Shown: positions 1-7,675, numbered from the stretch's first letter. The stretch: DNA of 64,000 bases from Chitinophagaceae bacterium UBA4411 (GCA_002400415.1 DGQP01000008.1:1-64000); one strand, 5' to 3'. Program-made: numbers and translations. Notes: generated from the sequence alone by a model not told the origin.

Positions 1-26
1 TCTGGTTTTTAGGGGTACTTACAATA

Positions 27-180
27 CACCTTGCCACAACAAGATTGAAACTGCAACCACTCAGCGCCGCTGAGCTGATCCTCTATATACAGGAAGACCG
101 GCAACTGGAACAGCAATTGCAGTTGCTGCCCGGCAGCCGGCAGCTACCAACTGATCCGGTTTCTCATTCCGGCTCTTGAG
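27..180 (+). pseudogene. Truncated 5' copy of the double-GNAT gene
   Basis: Bases 27-143 match 3420-3536, the first 117 bp after the start codon of the intact GNAT gene downstream, with two mismatches by eye. The position equivalent to the ATG reads ATA (24-26 region), so the start is lost. Homology stops abruptly after the codons for LLPGSRQ; the same frame then runs through about a dozen unrelated codons to a TGA at 178-180. The rest of the acetyltransferase is absent. This is a partial duplication and is almost certainly not translated. Sequence left of base 24 does not resemble the region upstream of the intact gene. Confidence 0.8.
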
Positions 181-275
181 ACACGAACCAAGGCGTTGTT
201 TAATCCTTCGAAATAAACTAAGCATAACACCACTAAAGTTTTAGATTTATTTAAGATCAGGACAACCGTGGAGCT

Positions 276-304
276 AAAAACCCGGCCAATTGTCCGGGTT
301 TTTT
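276..304. terminator. Rho-independent terminator
   Basis: A 10-bp stem, AAAAACCCGG (276-285) with CCGGGTTTTT (294-303), closes an 8-base loop and ends in a T-run. The A-run on the other side means it could work in both directions, closing either something upstream of the window or the minus-strand genes at 400-1293. The rest of 181-399 shows no gene. Confidence 0.7.
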
Positions 305-399
305 ATTTCACTTTCAGGGATTTCATTCCGGTAAGTGAGACTGAACCCCGGACTCAAGAGCCTTAATGAAATTACTGCAATCAAATATCAACTGTAGTA

Positions 400-633
400 T
401 TATGTCGTTTTAGAAAAGGTTGTGTTGCCTTCAATCTTTTCTTTAAACCGCTTCCAGGAATCTATTGCGAATTTGGGCGAATATTTTATTTGCTTTTTAG
501 GTAGTTGCTCTTTATGGTTATTTACTGATTTATCAGCATTCTGGTTGTAAATGCCTTCAGGATCTACAAAGCTTGTATTACCACTATCCGGTAGTCCGAA
601 ATTAGAGAGTTTATGCAACTTTTTGCTTGCCAT
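400..633 (-). CDS. Hypothetical small protein (77 aa)
   Basis: A 77-residue, lysine- and asparagine-rich soluble protein starting at an ATG (631-633) in an AT-rich context. It has no membrane segment, no signal peptide and no motif I recognise. It lies 63 bp downstream of the sigma-like gene on the same strand, so the two may share a transcript, possibly closed by the hairpin at 276-304. No function is proposed. The strand-consistent position and base composition argue for a real gene, but it could be spurious. Confidence 0.45.
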   Translation of the reverse strand: MASKKLHKLSNFGLPDSGNTSFVDPEGIYNQNADKSVNNHKEQLPKKQIKYSPKFAIDSWKRFKEKIEGNTTFSKTT

Positions 634-696
634 AACTAAGGATTAAGATTGTTAAAAAATAGATACCTCTTACTTTATCTGTAAAAAAATTGGCGT

Positions 697-1293
697 TCAC
701 TCTACGTAATACCTAATCAGGTCAATCATCTGGCTTTTTAATTTGCCATAATAGGTTCCGCTTATGCCCAATGAATGCATTACGGATTGTTTAATACTTT
801 TGTCATTTGATTCATCAAGAACTGCTTTTTTAAAAGCATGGTAAAACTTATAGAGATTAGGTGAAAGAATTTTAGGGTTGTTTTCCAAGGTAGCATCCAT
901 CTTCATAAATACTTCATCAATACCCATATTCTTACTAGCTACCGGTTCCAATACCATTCCGTCTTCTTCAATAATATCCTCTTCATTTAATTCATTATAG
1001 AATTTCCCTTTTCTTTTAATGTAATCAATAGCACTATTTTTAAAAACAGTCATTGTGAATTTCAAGGTGTCCTCCACTTTCTTTAACTTTTCCGGCTGTT
1101 CATATACAACCTTATTGAGCTTTTCCATAGTAATATGAAAAACCTCTTCAAAATCCCATACAGACCTGAAATATGAGCTATAATACTTGTAACATTCTGA
1201 CATGGAATATCTATAATATTTACTGGCACTTTTCTCTGAACCCCAATCAAAATCCTCCTTTAGATAGTCTGATGAATCGAAATGATTTCTCAT
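697..1293 (-). CDS. Putative sigma-70-like RNA polymerase sigma factor
   Basis: 198 aa. The middle part (about residues 45-100) looks like sigma region 2: an acidic and aromatic helix around WDFEEVFHITMEKL, then TMTVFKNSAIDYIKRKGK, which resembles the 'N.A.D..R+.+' end of region 2.3/2.4. The last 35 residues (SIKQSVMHSLGISGTYYGKL) fit a region-4-type helix-turn-helix. Between them is an acidic linker (NEEDIIEEDG). The length suits a small ECF-like factor. It is transcribed away from a small membrane protein at 1498, and no anti-sigma factor with a recognisable domain is adjacent. The call rests on fold-like similarity seen by eye; a phage-type or mobile-element regulator is the alternative. 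Confidence 0.55.
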   Translation of the reverse strand: MRNHFDSSDYLKEDFDWGSEKSASKYYRYSMSECYKYYSSYFRSVWDFEEVFHITMEKLNKVVYEQPEKLKKVEDTLKFTMTVFKNSAIDYIKRKGKFYNELNEEDIIEEDGMVLEPVASKNMGIDEVFMKMDATLENNPKILSPNLYKFYHAFKKAVLDESNDKSIKQSVMHSLGISGTYYGKLKSQMIDLIRYYVE

Positions 1294-1409
1294 AGACTTA
1301 CGTTTTAATAATTAAGCAGAATTCGAAAAACCTATATATGAAAATTCCAAAGGAGTTGGATTACATTCTATACCTGAACAACTGAGAATCTGTAAATCGT
1401 TACTAAAAT

Positions 1410-1432
1410 TTACAAAAAATATTTTTTGGTAA
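1410..1432. promoter_or_regulatory. AT-rich palindrome between divergent genes
   Basis: TTACAAAAAAT (1410-1420) faces ATTTTTTGGTAA (1421-1432): an imperfect 23-bp palindrome with one extra base in the right arm. It lies about 117 bp upstream of the sigma-like gene and 66 bp upstream of the membrane-protein gene, the only shared control region. It may be a protein-binding site; no regulator is identified. Confidence 0.3.
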
Positions 1433-1497
1433 CAAAAATGAATACCCAGTTATAATAACAGATGCATTACTTCTTTATCATTTCAAAACAGTAATCC

Positions 1498-1896
1498 ATG
1501 CATATACTACCTCTTATTCAGCGAATTATGGGTGTATCCCTGACCGCCGGTTTCTTTGCACATGATCTATATTATGTGAATACTGTGGTGGGCATGACTG
1601 TGGCATCTCTTGTATTTATTTTAGCTATCCTTTGCTTTCACACTGTAGTGTTCATGGTGGAGGCCAGCATCGCAGAAATAAACAGCGAGGAAAATAAAAA
1701 ACGAATGCGGCTTATGCGGTATGTGTGTACTGCCCTGGCTATCGGTTTTTCACTGAACGACTATTTTGCCTCGTATAGTTTTGATGAAATAACCTATAAC
1801 TTCCAAAACCTTATAACAGGGCTGCTCTCCCTAACCATTGTTATCTTTCCGGAATCTGTTTTTAAGATCATTTTTGCACTAAAAAAGAAAAATTAA
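1498..1896 (+). CDS. Small integral membrane protein (132 aa), unknown
   Basis: 132 aa with about four hydrophobic stretches: an N-terminal one (residues 8-25), one around SLVFILAILCFHTVVFMV (38-57), one at VCTALAIGFSL and one near the C-terminus (LITGLLSLTIVIFP). A charged cytoplasmic-type loop (EINSEENKKRMRLMR) separates the middle two, and the C-terminus ends KKKN. No family recognised. It is transcribed divergently from the sigma-like factor; a functional link such as an anti-sigma role is possible by position only and is not shown by sequence. Confidence 0.55.
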   Translation: MHILPLIQRIMGVSLTAGFFAHDLYYVNTVVGMTVASLVFILAILCFHTVVFMVEASIAEINSEENKKRMRLMRYVCTALAIGFSLNDYFASYSFDEITYNFQNLITGLLSLTIVIFPESVFKIIFALKKKN

Positions 1897-2014
1897 GCCG
1901 AAGTAGTACGTAGGTTTATAGCGGCGTAATCTCCTATTTTAGATATAGTTAGGATTGTTATTAATGATTATAAACTAATCTACACCTCCACGAAATTTAG
2001 CTTCAAAAAAATCC

Positions 2015-2208
2015 CAACTCTGCGCTGCTTGCAGCTCCGCAGCTTTACTATTTCGCCTTTGGCGATAAACCAACAGTGCCTCCGTAGCCACTACCTTCCT
2101 CCTCACCACACGAATGAAAACTATACTTCCGCTGCCCGTCACACCACAGGTGCGTAGGCCCGGCAAAGCTGCGGAGCAACAGCGTCTGCCTGAATTTTCT
2201 TTGGTTAC
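2015..2208. repeat. Dispersed intergenic repeat, copy A (diverged)
   Basis: It starts with a left module shared with copies at 2330, 3298 and 5761: CTGCG...CCGCAG arms around a GCTTGCAGCT centre, then a TCGCC-TTT-GGCGA hairpin. The central part and the right end (GGTGCGTAGGC...TGAATTTTCTTT) align with the copy at 5761 but are clearly diverged and shorter. Apparent short reading frames on both strands here come from the repeat itself. Confidence 0.7.
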
Positions 2209-2329
2209 TCAGCTATAACTTAAAATCTGATTAAGCTCTTAATTTACTTCGTACAAAATGCCCGAACCGCTAACAAAAGTATTGCTGCAATTGGGGCTTG
2301 ACGTTGAAGCAATCAGCAGCAGTGTGTCC

Positions 2330-2631
2330 CAGCTCTGCGGCGCTTGCAGCTCCGCAGCTTTACTATTTCGCCTTTGGCGATAAACCAGCAGCGCCTTGTT
2401 TCGTCCCTCCCCAAACAGCTAACTACTATCAGAAAAACAAGACGAAACACAGCGCCACCGGAGCCCCCGCAAATCACGCCTCCGCATCCGCAACCTTCAT
2501 CCTCAAACCACCAATGATCAAATAATTCTCCGCTGCCTGTCCCCCCAAAGGTGCGTGGGCCGGTAAAACGGCCGGAGGCATTCGTTTTACCTAGACTTTT
2601 TTGTTACTTTTTGGGGCAATGCCAAAAAGTA
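2330..2631. repeat. Dispersed intergenic repeat, copy B (full length)
   Basis: About 300 bp. The first 130 bp (2330-2459) match 5761-5890 with two mismatches by eye. The middle differs from copy D, and the right end again agrees (GGTAAAACGGCCGGAGGCATTCG). It finishes with a hairpin, TTACTTTTTGG / CCAAAAAGTAA, at 2603-2631. The inner stem CTGCGG/CCGCAG and the TCGCC-TTT-GGCGA hairpin lie at the left end. There is no coding capacity; the frames it opens are by-products. Confidence 0.8.
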
Positions 2632-2763
2632 AATAAAGAAAATGAAGTGATGCTATTATTCGTGTTGCTGGTGAGCCCTTCGACAGGCCCAGGATACCAG
2701 CAACGGCGTAAAACCTTAACTACAAACCTCAAATCTCAAACATCGAACAACCCAACTCATTGA

Positions 2764-3141
2764 TTCAAAGCCATAAATCCAAAAATCAACCCCCGCTGTC
2801 TCTCCTTCAACGAGCACTGTCACTCATTCAAACGATACTGTCAGTCGCACAACACGCAACTGCACTGCCTCAATGACATCATAACACGAATCAATGACAG
2901 CTGTCTTTCGTTCAACGAACATCGTCAGCCAATCAATAAACAAACGCACTGCATCAATGACGGCTGAATCTGCTTCAATGACAGTGGAACCTCGTTCAAA
3001 CCGCATCTCCGCCTCTTCAAAAGACATCTCCACGCAATCAAACGACAACTATCGTTCTTCAATAAGCATCTCTCTTGCTTCAAAAGATATGGGCAGCTCT
3101 TCAATAAACAACAACAATACTACAAGGAACAACATCCTTTA
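2764..3141. repeat. Degenerate 21-bp tandem repeat array (about 18 units)
   Basis: Reading in steps of 21 bases from 2764, nearly every unit opens with (T/A)TCAA followed by A, T or C: 2764, 2785, 2806, 2827, 2869, 2890, 2911, 2932, 2953, 2974, 2995, 3016, 3037, 3058, 3079, 3100, with weaker units at 2848 and 3121. The phase never slips, although the rest of the unit is poorly conserved. Since 21 is a multiple of three, both strands give heptapeptide-like reading frames (minus strand: hydrophobic pair, then Glu/Asp), but an in-frame TAG at 3049-3051 and the lack of a good start argue against an intact protein gene. Confidence 0.75.
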
Positions 3142-3276
3142 TGCAACACCAGTTTAATGCAACTCAGTAAACGGAGACAGCAATAAAATGCCATGCAGCA
3201 GCTCTGCAAAACTTTCAGTTCTCTGTTTTTTATCTCCCCTTCGGAGACTATCCAATACGATACCTGGTTAAATCCA

Positions 3277-3384
3277 ATCTTTCACATTTGTTATTACCAG
3301 CTCTGCGGTGCTTGCAGCTCCGCAGCTTTACTATTTCGCCTTTGGCGATTTCCGGGTCACTCCCATCTTTCACATTTGTTATTA
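3277..3384. repeat. Truncated repeat copy C flanked by 20-bp direct repeats
   Basis: Only the left 52 bp of the dispersed repeat is present (3298-3349), ending right after the TCGCC-TTT-GGCGA hairpin. It is bracketed by a perfect 20-bp direct repeat, ATCTTTCACATTTGTTATTA, at 3277-3296 and 3365-3384. The arrangement looks like an insertion with target duplication, or a short tandem duplication that trapped the repeat. It ends 33 bp ahead of the GNAT start codon. Confidence 0.75.
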
Positions 3385-3416
3385 TCTTCCGCCCCGGTAC
3401 AAACCCTGCCCAAAAC

Positions 3417-4445
3417 ATGCACCTTGCCACAACAAGATTGAAACTGCAACCACTCAGCGCCGCTGAGCTGACCCTCTATATACAGGAAGACCGGCAACTG
3501 GAACAGCAATTGCAGCTGCTGCCCGGCAGCCGGCAGGTGACGGAACGGGTAAAAAAGAAAATTACCGAAACCATCCTCCCGGCCGTAACAACCGCAGGTG
3601 ACCGGTTTGTATTCCATACCATCTGGATCGTTATCGAAAAAGCAACAAAAACAATCGTTGCTGATCTTTACTGCAAAGGAGAACCCGGTGCCAACGGCGA
3701 AGTGGAAATCGGGTACGCCACCTACCCCGAATACCGGGGCAGGGGATTAATGACCGAAGCCGTGGCCGGGCTGGTCCGCTGGGCCTTCGCACAAAAAAAT
3801 ATAAAGGCCGTATTCGCAGCAACCGATCCCGGTAATACCGCTTCGCAAAAACTGCTGCAACGAAATCATTTCCGCATCAGCCATCAAACCACCGATGACA
3901 TCTGCTGGCGGCTGGAAAGAAAAGACCTGGTTTCCATCCGTAAAGCAACGGAAGAAGATGCCCTCCTGCTGTCGGCTATCGCCACTACTTCCTTCATCGA
4001 ATCACATGGCCACAGTGGACCGGCTGCCGATATACAGGCTTACGTGGCGGAAAAATATAACCCCGCCGTATTGCAACAGGAATTGCAGGACCCAAAAAAT
4101 ATTTATTATCTCTTGTATTACCAGGATCAGCCGGCCGGTTATTCCAAGATCATCTTCAATGCACCGTACCCGGAAAGCCCGGACCAGCACATCAGCAAAC
4201 TGGAACGGCTGTACTTATTAAAAGAATTTTACAGCCTGCAGCTCGGCACGGTGCTGTTTGATTTCAATGTGCAGCTCATGAAAAACAACCGGCAGGCAGG
4301 TGCCTGGCTCTATGTCTGGAAAGAAAACAAACGGGCCGTTCAATTTTACCGGCAGGCCGGGTTTGTGATCACCGGCAATCATGACTTCAAAATTTCCGAA
4401 ACTCATTCCAATCCCAATCACCGGATGCTGCTGCGCTTCCCATAA
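3417..4445 (+). CDS. Double-domain GNAT N-acetyltransferase
   Basis: 342 aa from the ATG at 3417. The open frame extends upstream, but that part translates the dispersed repeat, so the later start is chosen. The N-terminal GNAT domain (about 1-170) has the acetyl-CoA motif A around YRGRGLMTEAVAGLVRWAF and the RimJ-like 'NTASQKLLQRNHF' motif. A second GNAT-like domain starts near residue 172 (VSIRKATEEDALLLSAIA) and ends with a motif-B-like ENKRAVQFYRQAGF, as in PhnO/RimI-type proteins. Members transfer an acetyl group from acetyl-CoA to an amine; the substrate is unknown. A 117-bp copy of its 5' end lies at 27-143. DUF2809 follows after 9 bp and may be cotranscribed. Confidence 0.85.
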   Translation: MHLATTRLKLQPLSAAELTLYIQEDRQLEQQLQLLPGSRQVTERVKKKITETILPAVTTAGDRFVFHTIWIVIEKATKTIVADLYCKGEPGANGEVEIGYATYPEYRGRGLMTEAVAGLVRWAFAQKNIKAVFAATDPGNTASQKLLQRNHFRISHQTTDDICWRLERKDLVSIRKATEEDALLLSAIATTSFIESHGHSGPAADIQAYVAEKYNPAVLQQELQDPKNIYYLLYYQDQPAGYSKIIFNAPYPESPDQHISKLERLYLLKEFYSLQLGTVLFDFNVQLMKNNRQAGAWLYVWKENKRAVQFYRQAGFVITGNHDFKISETHSNPNHRMLLRFP

Positions 4446-4454
4446 AATACGACT

Positions 4455-4844
4455 ATGTTCCGCTTCAATTCCCGGTTCTTCGGCTACACTCTTGCATTAT
4501 TTGTAATTGAAACACTGATCGCGGTTTATGTACACGACAACTTCGTCCGTCCTTACGTGGGTGATTACCTCGTGGTGATGCTGCTCTATTGTGCCCTCCG
4601 GGCTTTCAGCAATGCTTCCCCGTTAAAAATTGCTGTGGCTGTCTTACTCTTCGCTTACTTTATTGAACTGATGCAATACTTTCATCTCGTTGACCGGATG
4701 GGGCTGGCTGGTAACACGGTCGCCAGGACAATCATCGGCTATGGCTTTGAATGGCTGGACCTGCTGGCGTATACACTCGGGATCATCACGATCCTGCTGC
4801 TGGAACATTTTTTTGGCGCCGGCATATTCAAACAAAGCAAATAA
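4455..4844 (+). CDS. DUF2809 family membrane protein
   Basis: 129 aa and almost entirely hydrophobic, with four predicted membrane segments. The DUF2809 pattern is visible: an N-terminal RFNSRFFGYTLALFVIETLIAVYV segment, the VRPYVGDYLVVMLLY segment with its conserved Asp, and the C-terminal GFEWLDLLAYTLGI segment. Members resemble VanZ-like small membrane proteins; the biochemical role is not established. It starts 9 bp after the GNAT gene. Confidence 0.85.
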   Translation: MFRFNSRFFGYTLALFVIETLIAVYVHDNFVRPYVGDYLVVMLLYCALRAFSNASPLKIAVAVLLFAYFIELMQYFHLVDRMGLAGNTVARTIIGYGFEWLDLLAYTLGIITILLLEHFFGAGIFKQSK

Positions 4845-4922
4845 GCCGGACGAAAGCCTTTTTGCTTTTCGGGTAAAATCATAACTTAGATACAAGTCCT
4901 TTTACACCATTCAACCAACCAT

Positions 4923-5345
4923 ATGGCAACAGCAAAACCTAAAACCACGGAAACCAATAACAGTGTTCCCGCCTTTGTAAAAAAAATTGACAAAGCAAGA
5001 CAGGCCGATTGTCTTGCTATCATCGCCATCATGGAACAGCAAACCCGTTACCCGGCCAAAATGTGGGGACCTGCCATTATTGGTTTCGGGACTTATCATT
5101 ATGTGTACGAAAGCGGCCACGAAGGAGATGCGCCGATGGTGGGCTTCTCGCCCCGCAAAAATGAATTCGCTTTATACATTGCCAACTTTGCCGGTAAAGA
5201 AGAACTGCTGAAAACCTTCGGCAAACACAAGACCGCCAAAGCCTGTGTGTACATCAAAAAACTCGAAGACATACGGGTACCCGTATTAAAAAAATTAGTC
5301 GCCGGCTCGGTGAAGCACTATAAAGCAAAATACCCGGGGAAATAA
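4923..5345 (+). CDS. DUF1801 domain-containing protein
   Basis: 140 aa, cytoplasmic. It matches the DUF1801 (YdhG-like) pattern: an N-terminal helical region (VPAFVKKIDKARQADCLAIIAIM), the core KMWGPAIIGFGTYHYVYESGHEGDAPMVGFSPRKNEFALYI and the C-terminal ACVYIKKLEDIRVPVLKKLV. The fold is related to the iron chaperone/frataxin-like YdhG group, but function is not settled for most members. Length is normal. The start is the first ATG of the frame. Confidence 0.85.
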   Translation: MATAKPKTTETNNSVPAFVKKIDKARQADCLAIIAIMEQQTRYPAKMWGPAIIGFGTYHYVYESGHEGDAPMVGFSPRKNEFALYIANFAGKEELLKTFGKHKTAKACVYIKKLEDIRVPVLKKLVAGSVKHYKAKYPGK

Positions 5346-5355
5346 ATTAATCAGC

Positions 5356-5742
5356 TTGAAAAACAAACTAAGAAAAATTACCATTGAGCAGGTAAAATAT
5401 CTCTATATAACTTCTACTACTTTTCACGCAGCAAACCAAAACAATACACTTAGAGTTAGAGTATTCCTGGCTGGTCAAAAGAAAACCCCATTAATAGTAG
5501 AGTTTTTAACCCCTGATCACTATTATTTAGGGCAGCTTTTAAACATAGGTATTGAGCTATTTAATACCAAAAAGGATACAACAGAAAGAATAAATATCAA
5601 TGAACCTAAAAATATAAGAGAATTGATTTTAAAAGGAATAGAAAAGGGCTGGACAGGAACCAATAAAATGGCGATACAGGATGGAATCGTTTATCTCCAT
5701 GAATTAGGTTACGAAACAAGTATATTAATCCCTAACCAATAA
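5356..5742 (+). CDS. Hypothetical protein (128 aa), AT-rich
   Basis: 128 aa with a probable TTG start at 5356; no ATG exists near the N-terminus. The protein is soluble, with mixed beta/alpha content (LRVRVFLAGQKKTPLIVEFLTPDHYYLG, then a C-terminal helix IRELILKGIEKGWTG) and no family I can name. It is visibly richer in A+T than the flanking DUF1801 gene and sits against dispersed repeat copy D, which suggests recent acquisition. It begins 10 bp after the DUF1801 stop. Confidence 0.55.
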   Translation: MKNKLRKITIEQVKYLYITSTTFHAANQNNTLRVRVFLAGQKKTPLIVEFLTPDHYYLGQLLNIGIELFNTKKDTTERININEPKNIRELILKGIEKGWTGTNKMAIQDGIVYLHELGYETSILIPNQ

Positions 5743-5760
5743 ATCAGATGCCTCGTGCCC

Positions 5761-6071
5761 CAGCTCTGCGGTGCTTGCAGCTCCGCAGCTTCACTATTTC
5801 GCCTTTGGCGATAAACCAGCAGCGCCTTGTTTCGTCCCTCCCCAAACAGCTAACTACTATCAGAAAAACAAGACGAAACACAGCGCCACCCGAGTCTTTG
5901 CATACCACGCCTTTGCATCCTCCACCTTGCCCCTCACCATACGAATGCAAACCATACTTCCACTTACCGTCACAACATAGGTGGGTGGGCGGGTAAAACG
6001 GCCGGAGGCATTCGTTTTACCTTGAATTTTCTTTTGTTACTTTTCTTTGTTTCAAGACAAAGAAAAGTAAG
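5761..6071. repeat. Dispersed intergenic repeat, copy D (full length)
   Basis: About 310 bp. The left 130 bp are nearly identical to copy B and the central and right parts are closest to copy A. It ends in a perfect 13-bp inverted repeat, TTACTTTTCTTTG / CAAAGAAAAGTAA, around an 8-base loop near 6037-6071. It begins 18 bp after the stop of the 128-aa gene and fills the gap before fabH. No protein coding is supported. Confidence 0.8.
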
Positions 6072-6148
6072 GCCCTCCTGCAACCATTACAAAACACAAC
6101 CGTTTCATTTCCCCCGTATTTCCTATCTTCCTTGCTCAAAAGCTTGCT

Positions 6149-7198
6149 ATGTTTCAATCGAAGATCGCCGGGATCGGTAAATACCTGCCCGCCAACGTGG
6201 TTACCAACAACGACCTCCTGCAATACATGGATACCAGCGACGAATGGATACATGAACGGACCGGTATCAAAGAACGCCGCTATGCTCACCGCACCGAAGA
6301 AACCACCACTACGATGGGAGTGGAAGCAGCGAAGATCGCCATTGAAAGAGCCGGTCTTACCACGCAGGATATTGACTTTATCGTCTTCGCCACCTTATCA
6401 CCCGATTATTATTTTCCCGGATGCGGTGTGCTGTTGCAACGGGCCTTACACATGAAAGAGATCGGTGCCCTGGATGTTCGTAACCAATGCAGCGGCTTCG
6501 TATATGCCCTTAGCGTGGCCGACCAGTTTATCAAAACCGGTATGTATAAAAATATTTTAGTGGTGGGGGCTGAGAAACACTCTTTTGGTCTCGACTTCAG
6601 CACCCGTGGCCGGAATGTATCGGTGATCTTTGGCGATGGGGCCGGTGCCGTAGTATTACAACGAACCACTGATGAAAAACAAGGTATCCTGTCAACGCAT
6701 TTACACAGCGATGGTGAAAGTGCCGAGATACTCGCCATGTATAACCCCGGCACCCATGCCAACCACTGGAAGGCCGAACAATATGCCGACTTTGATGAAG
6801 CTGTGATCGGGCAAATGTTCTTCAGTCATAAAATGCTGGATAAAGCACAGGTATTCCCGAATATGGATGGCCCGGCTGTATTTAAAAAAGCAATTGTGAA
6901 ATTCCCGGAAGTGATCCTGGAATCATTGAACGCAAATGGTCTTCAAACTACTGATCTCAAATTGCTGATCCCGCACCAGGCTAACCTGCGCATTGCCCAA
7001 TTTGTGCAGCAGAAACTACAGCTGAAAGATGAGCAGGTCTATAATAATATCCAGCAATACGGTAACACCACCGCCGCTTCTGTTCCCATTGCTCTATGCG
7101 AAGCCTGGGAAAAAGGAAAGATTAATAAAGGCGACCTAGTCTGTCTTGCCGCCTTCGGCAGCGGATTTACCTGGGCCAGTGCTTTATTAAGATGGTAA
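6149..7198 (+). CDS. fabH: 3-oxoacyl-[ACP] synthase III (KAS III)
   Basis: 349 aa. It starts fatty acid synthesis by condensing an acyl-CoA primer with malonyl-ACP. The thiolase-fold catalytic triad is visible: Cys about 114 in DVRNQCSGFVYAL, His about 276 in LLIPHQANLRI and Asn about 306 in QYGNTTAASVPIAL, plus the C-terminal LAAFGSGFTWASALLRW. The N-terminus (KIAGIGKYLPANVVTNNDLL) and the DEWIHERTGIKERR loop are typical. At 349 aa it is slightly longer than E. coli FabH (317 aa), and the GxGAGAVVL core is intact. A paralogue acting in secondary lipid or polyketide synthesis cannot be excluded, since no other fab genes are beside it. Confidence 0.88.
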   Translation: MFQSKIAGIGKYLPANVVTNNDLLQYMDTSDEWIHERTGIKERRYAHRTEETTTTMGVEAAKIAIERAGLTTQDIDFIVFATLSPDYYFPGCGVLLQRALHMKEIGALDVRNQCSGFVYALSVADQFIKTGMYKNILVVGAEKHSFGLDFSTRGRNVSVIFGDGAGAVVLQRTTDEKQGILSTHLHSDGESAEILAMYNPGTHANHWKAEQYADFDEAVIGQMFFSHKMLDKAQVFPNMDGPAVFKKAIVKFPEVILESLNANGLQTTDLKLLIPHQANLRIAQFVQQKLQLKDEQVYNNIQQYGNTTAASVPIALCEAWEKGKINKGDLVCLAAFGSGFTWASALLRW

Positions 7199-7252
7199 CT
7201 TGTGTAATCAGCGGGCAACCTTCATCCTGTAACCGGCATCCTGCTAAAGAAT

Positions 7253-7672
7253 ATGAAAAAAATCATCTCCATAATTGTACTACTCATGGCTGCTGTTACA
7301 ATACATGCACAAACAGGCAGCTGGAAAATAAAACTGAACAATAAACTGATACTCGCTGCTGCCAACGAAGATGAAATAAAAAATATTAAGAAAATTTCAG
7401 CCACTGAATGGAAAAAGAAGGGCAACCTGGAAATAAATTTTACAGAAACCGATCCTGATACCTGGTACCGTGCCTTCCGGTTTTGTGATGAAGCAGACAA
7501 TGAACTGCTGGTAACCGACAGCAGCAGCACTGTTAAAATACCCGTCAGTAAACTCCGTGCATTATTCAAAGGAAAAAAGAAAATCGTTATTTACACCACG
7601 ATCAGTCCCCGTGACCCTAACCTGGCGGTGCGTATCCGGCGGGTACATTTATGTACCTTGCGGCTTCAGTAA
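7253..7672 (+). CDS. Hypothetical secreted protein (139 aa)
   Basis: 139 aa with a clear N-terminal signal peptide (MKKIISIIVLLMAAVTIHAQ, cleavage likely after HAQ). The mature part is rich in Lys, Asp and Ser (WKIKLNNKLILAAANEDEIKN, then a C-terminal VKIPVSKLRALFKGKKKIVIYTTISP) and probably beta-rich. No family recognised. It ends 3 bp before the lipid kinase gene, so the two are likely cotranscribed. Confidence 0.6.
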   Translation: MKKIISIIVLLMAAVTIHAQTGSWKIKLNNKLILAAANEDEIKNIKKISATEWKKKGNLEINFTETDPDTWYRAFRFCDEADNELLVTDSSSTVKIPVSKLRALFKGKKKIVIYTTISPRDPNLAVRIRRVHLCTLRLQ

Positions 7673-7675
7673 CCC

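Noticed and set aside
144..190. tRNA-like fragment on the minus strand (CAGTTGGTAG)
   Set aside because: Only a 10-base D-loop-like string matches; no acceptor, anticodon or T arm can be built around it.
2298..2763. Plus-strand reading frames inside repeat copy B (75 and 70 aa)
   Set aside because: They are translations of the dispersed repeat; equivalent frames appear in the other copies with different phases and no start-site signals.
2824..3048. Minus-strand heptad-repeat protein (74 aa)
   Set aside because: It starts at a TTG right after an in-frame TAG and simply reflects the 21-bp period; the opposite strand is equally open.
2764..3141. CRISPR array
   Set aside because: Units are 21 bp, contiguous and degenerate, with no constant repeat and no unique spacers; no cas genes are present.
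3288..3416. N-terminal extension of the double-GNAT protein
   Set aside because: The extra 43 residues are encoded by repeat copy C and its flanking direct repeat; the duplicated gene fragment begins at the internal ATG position.
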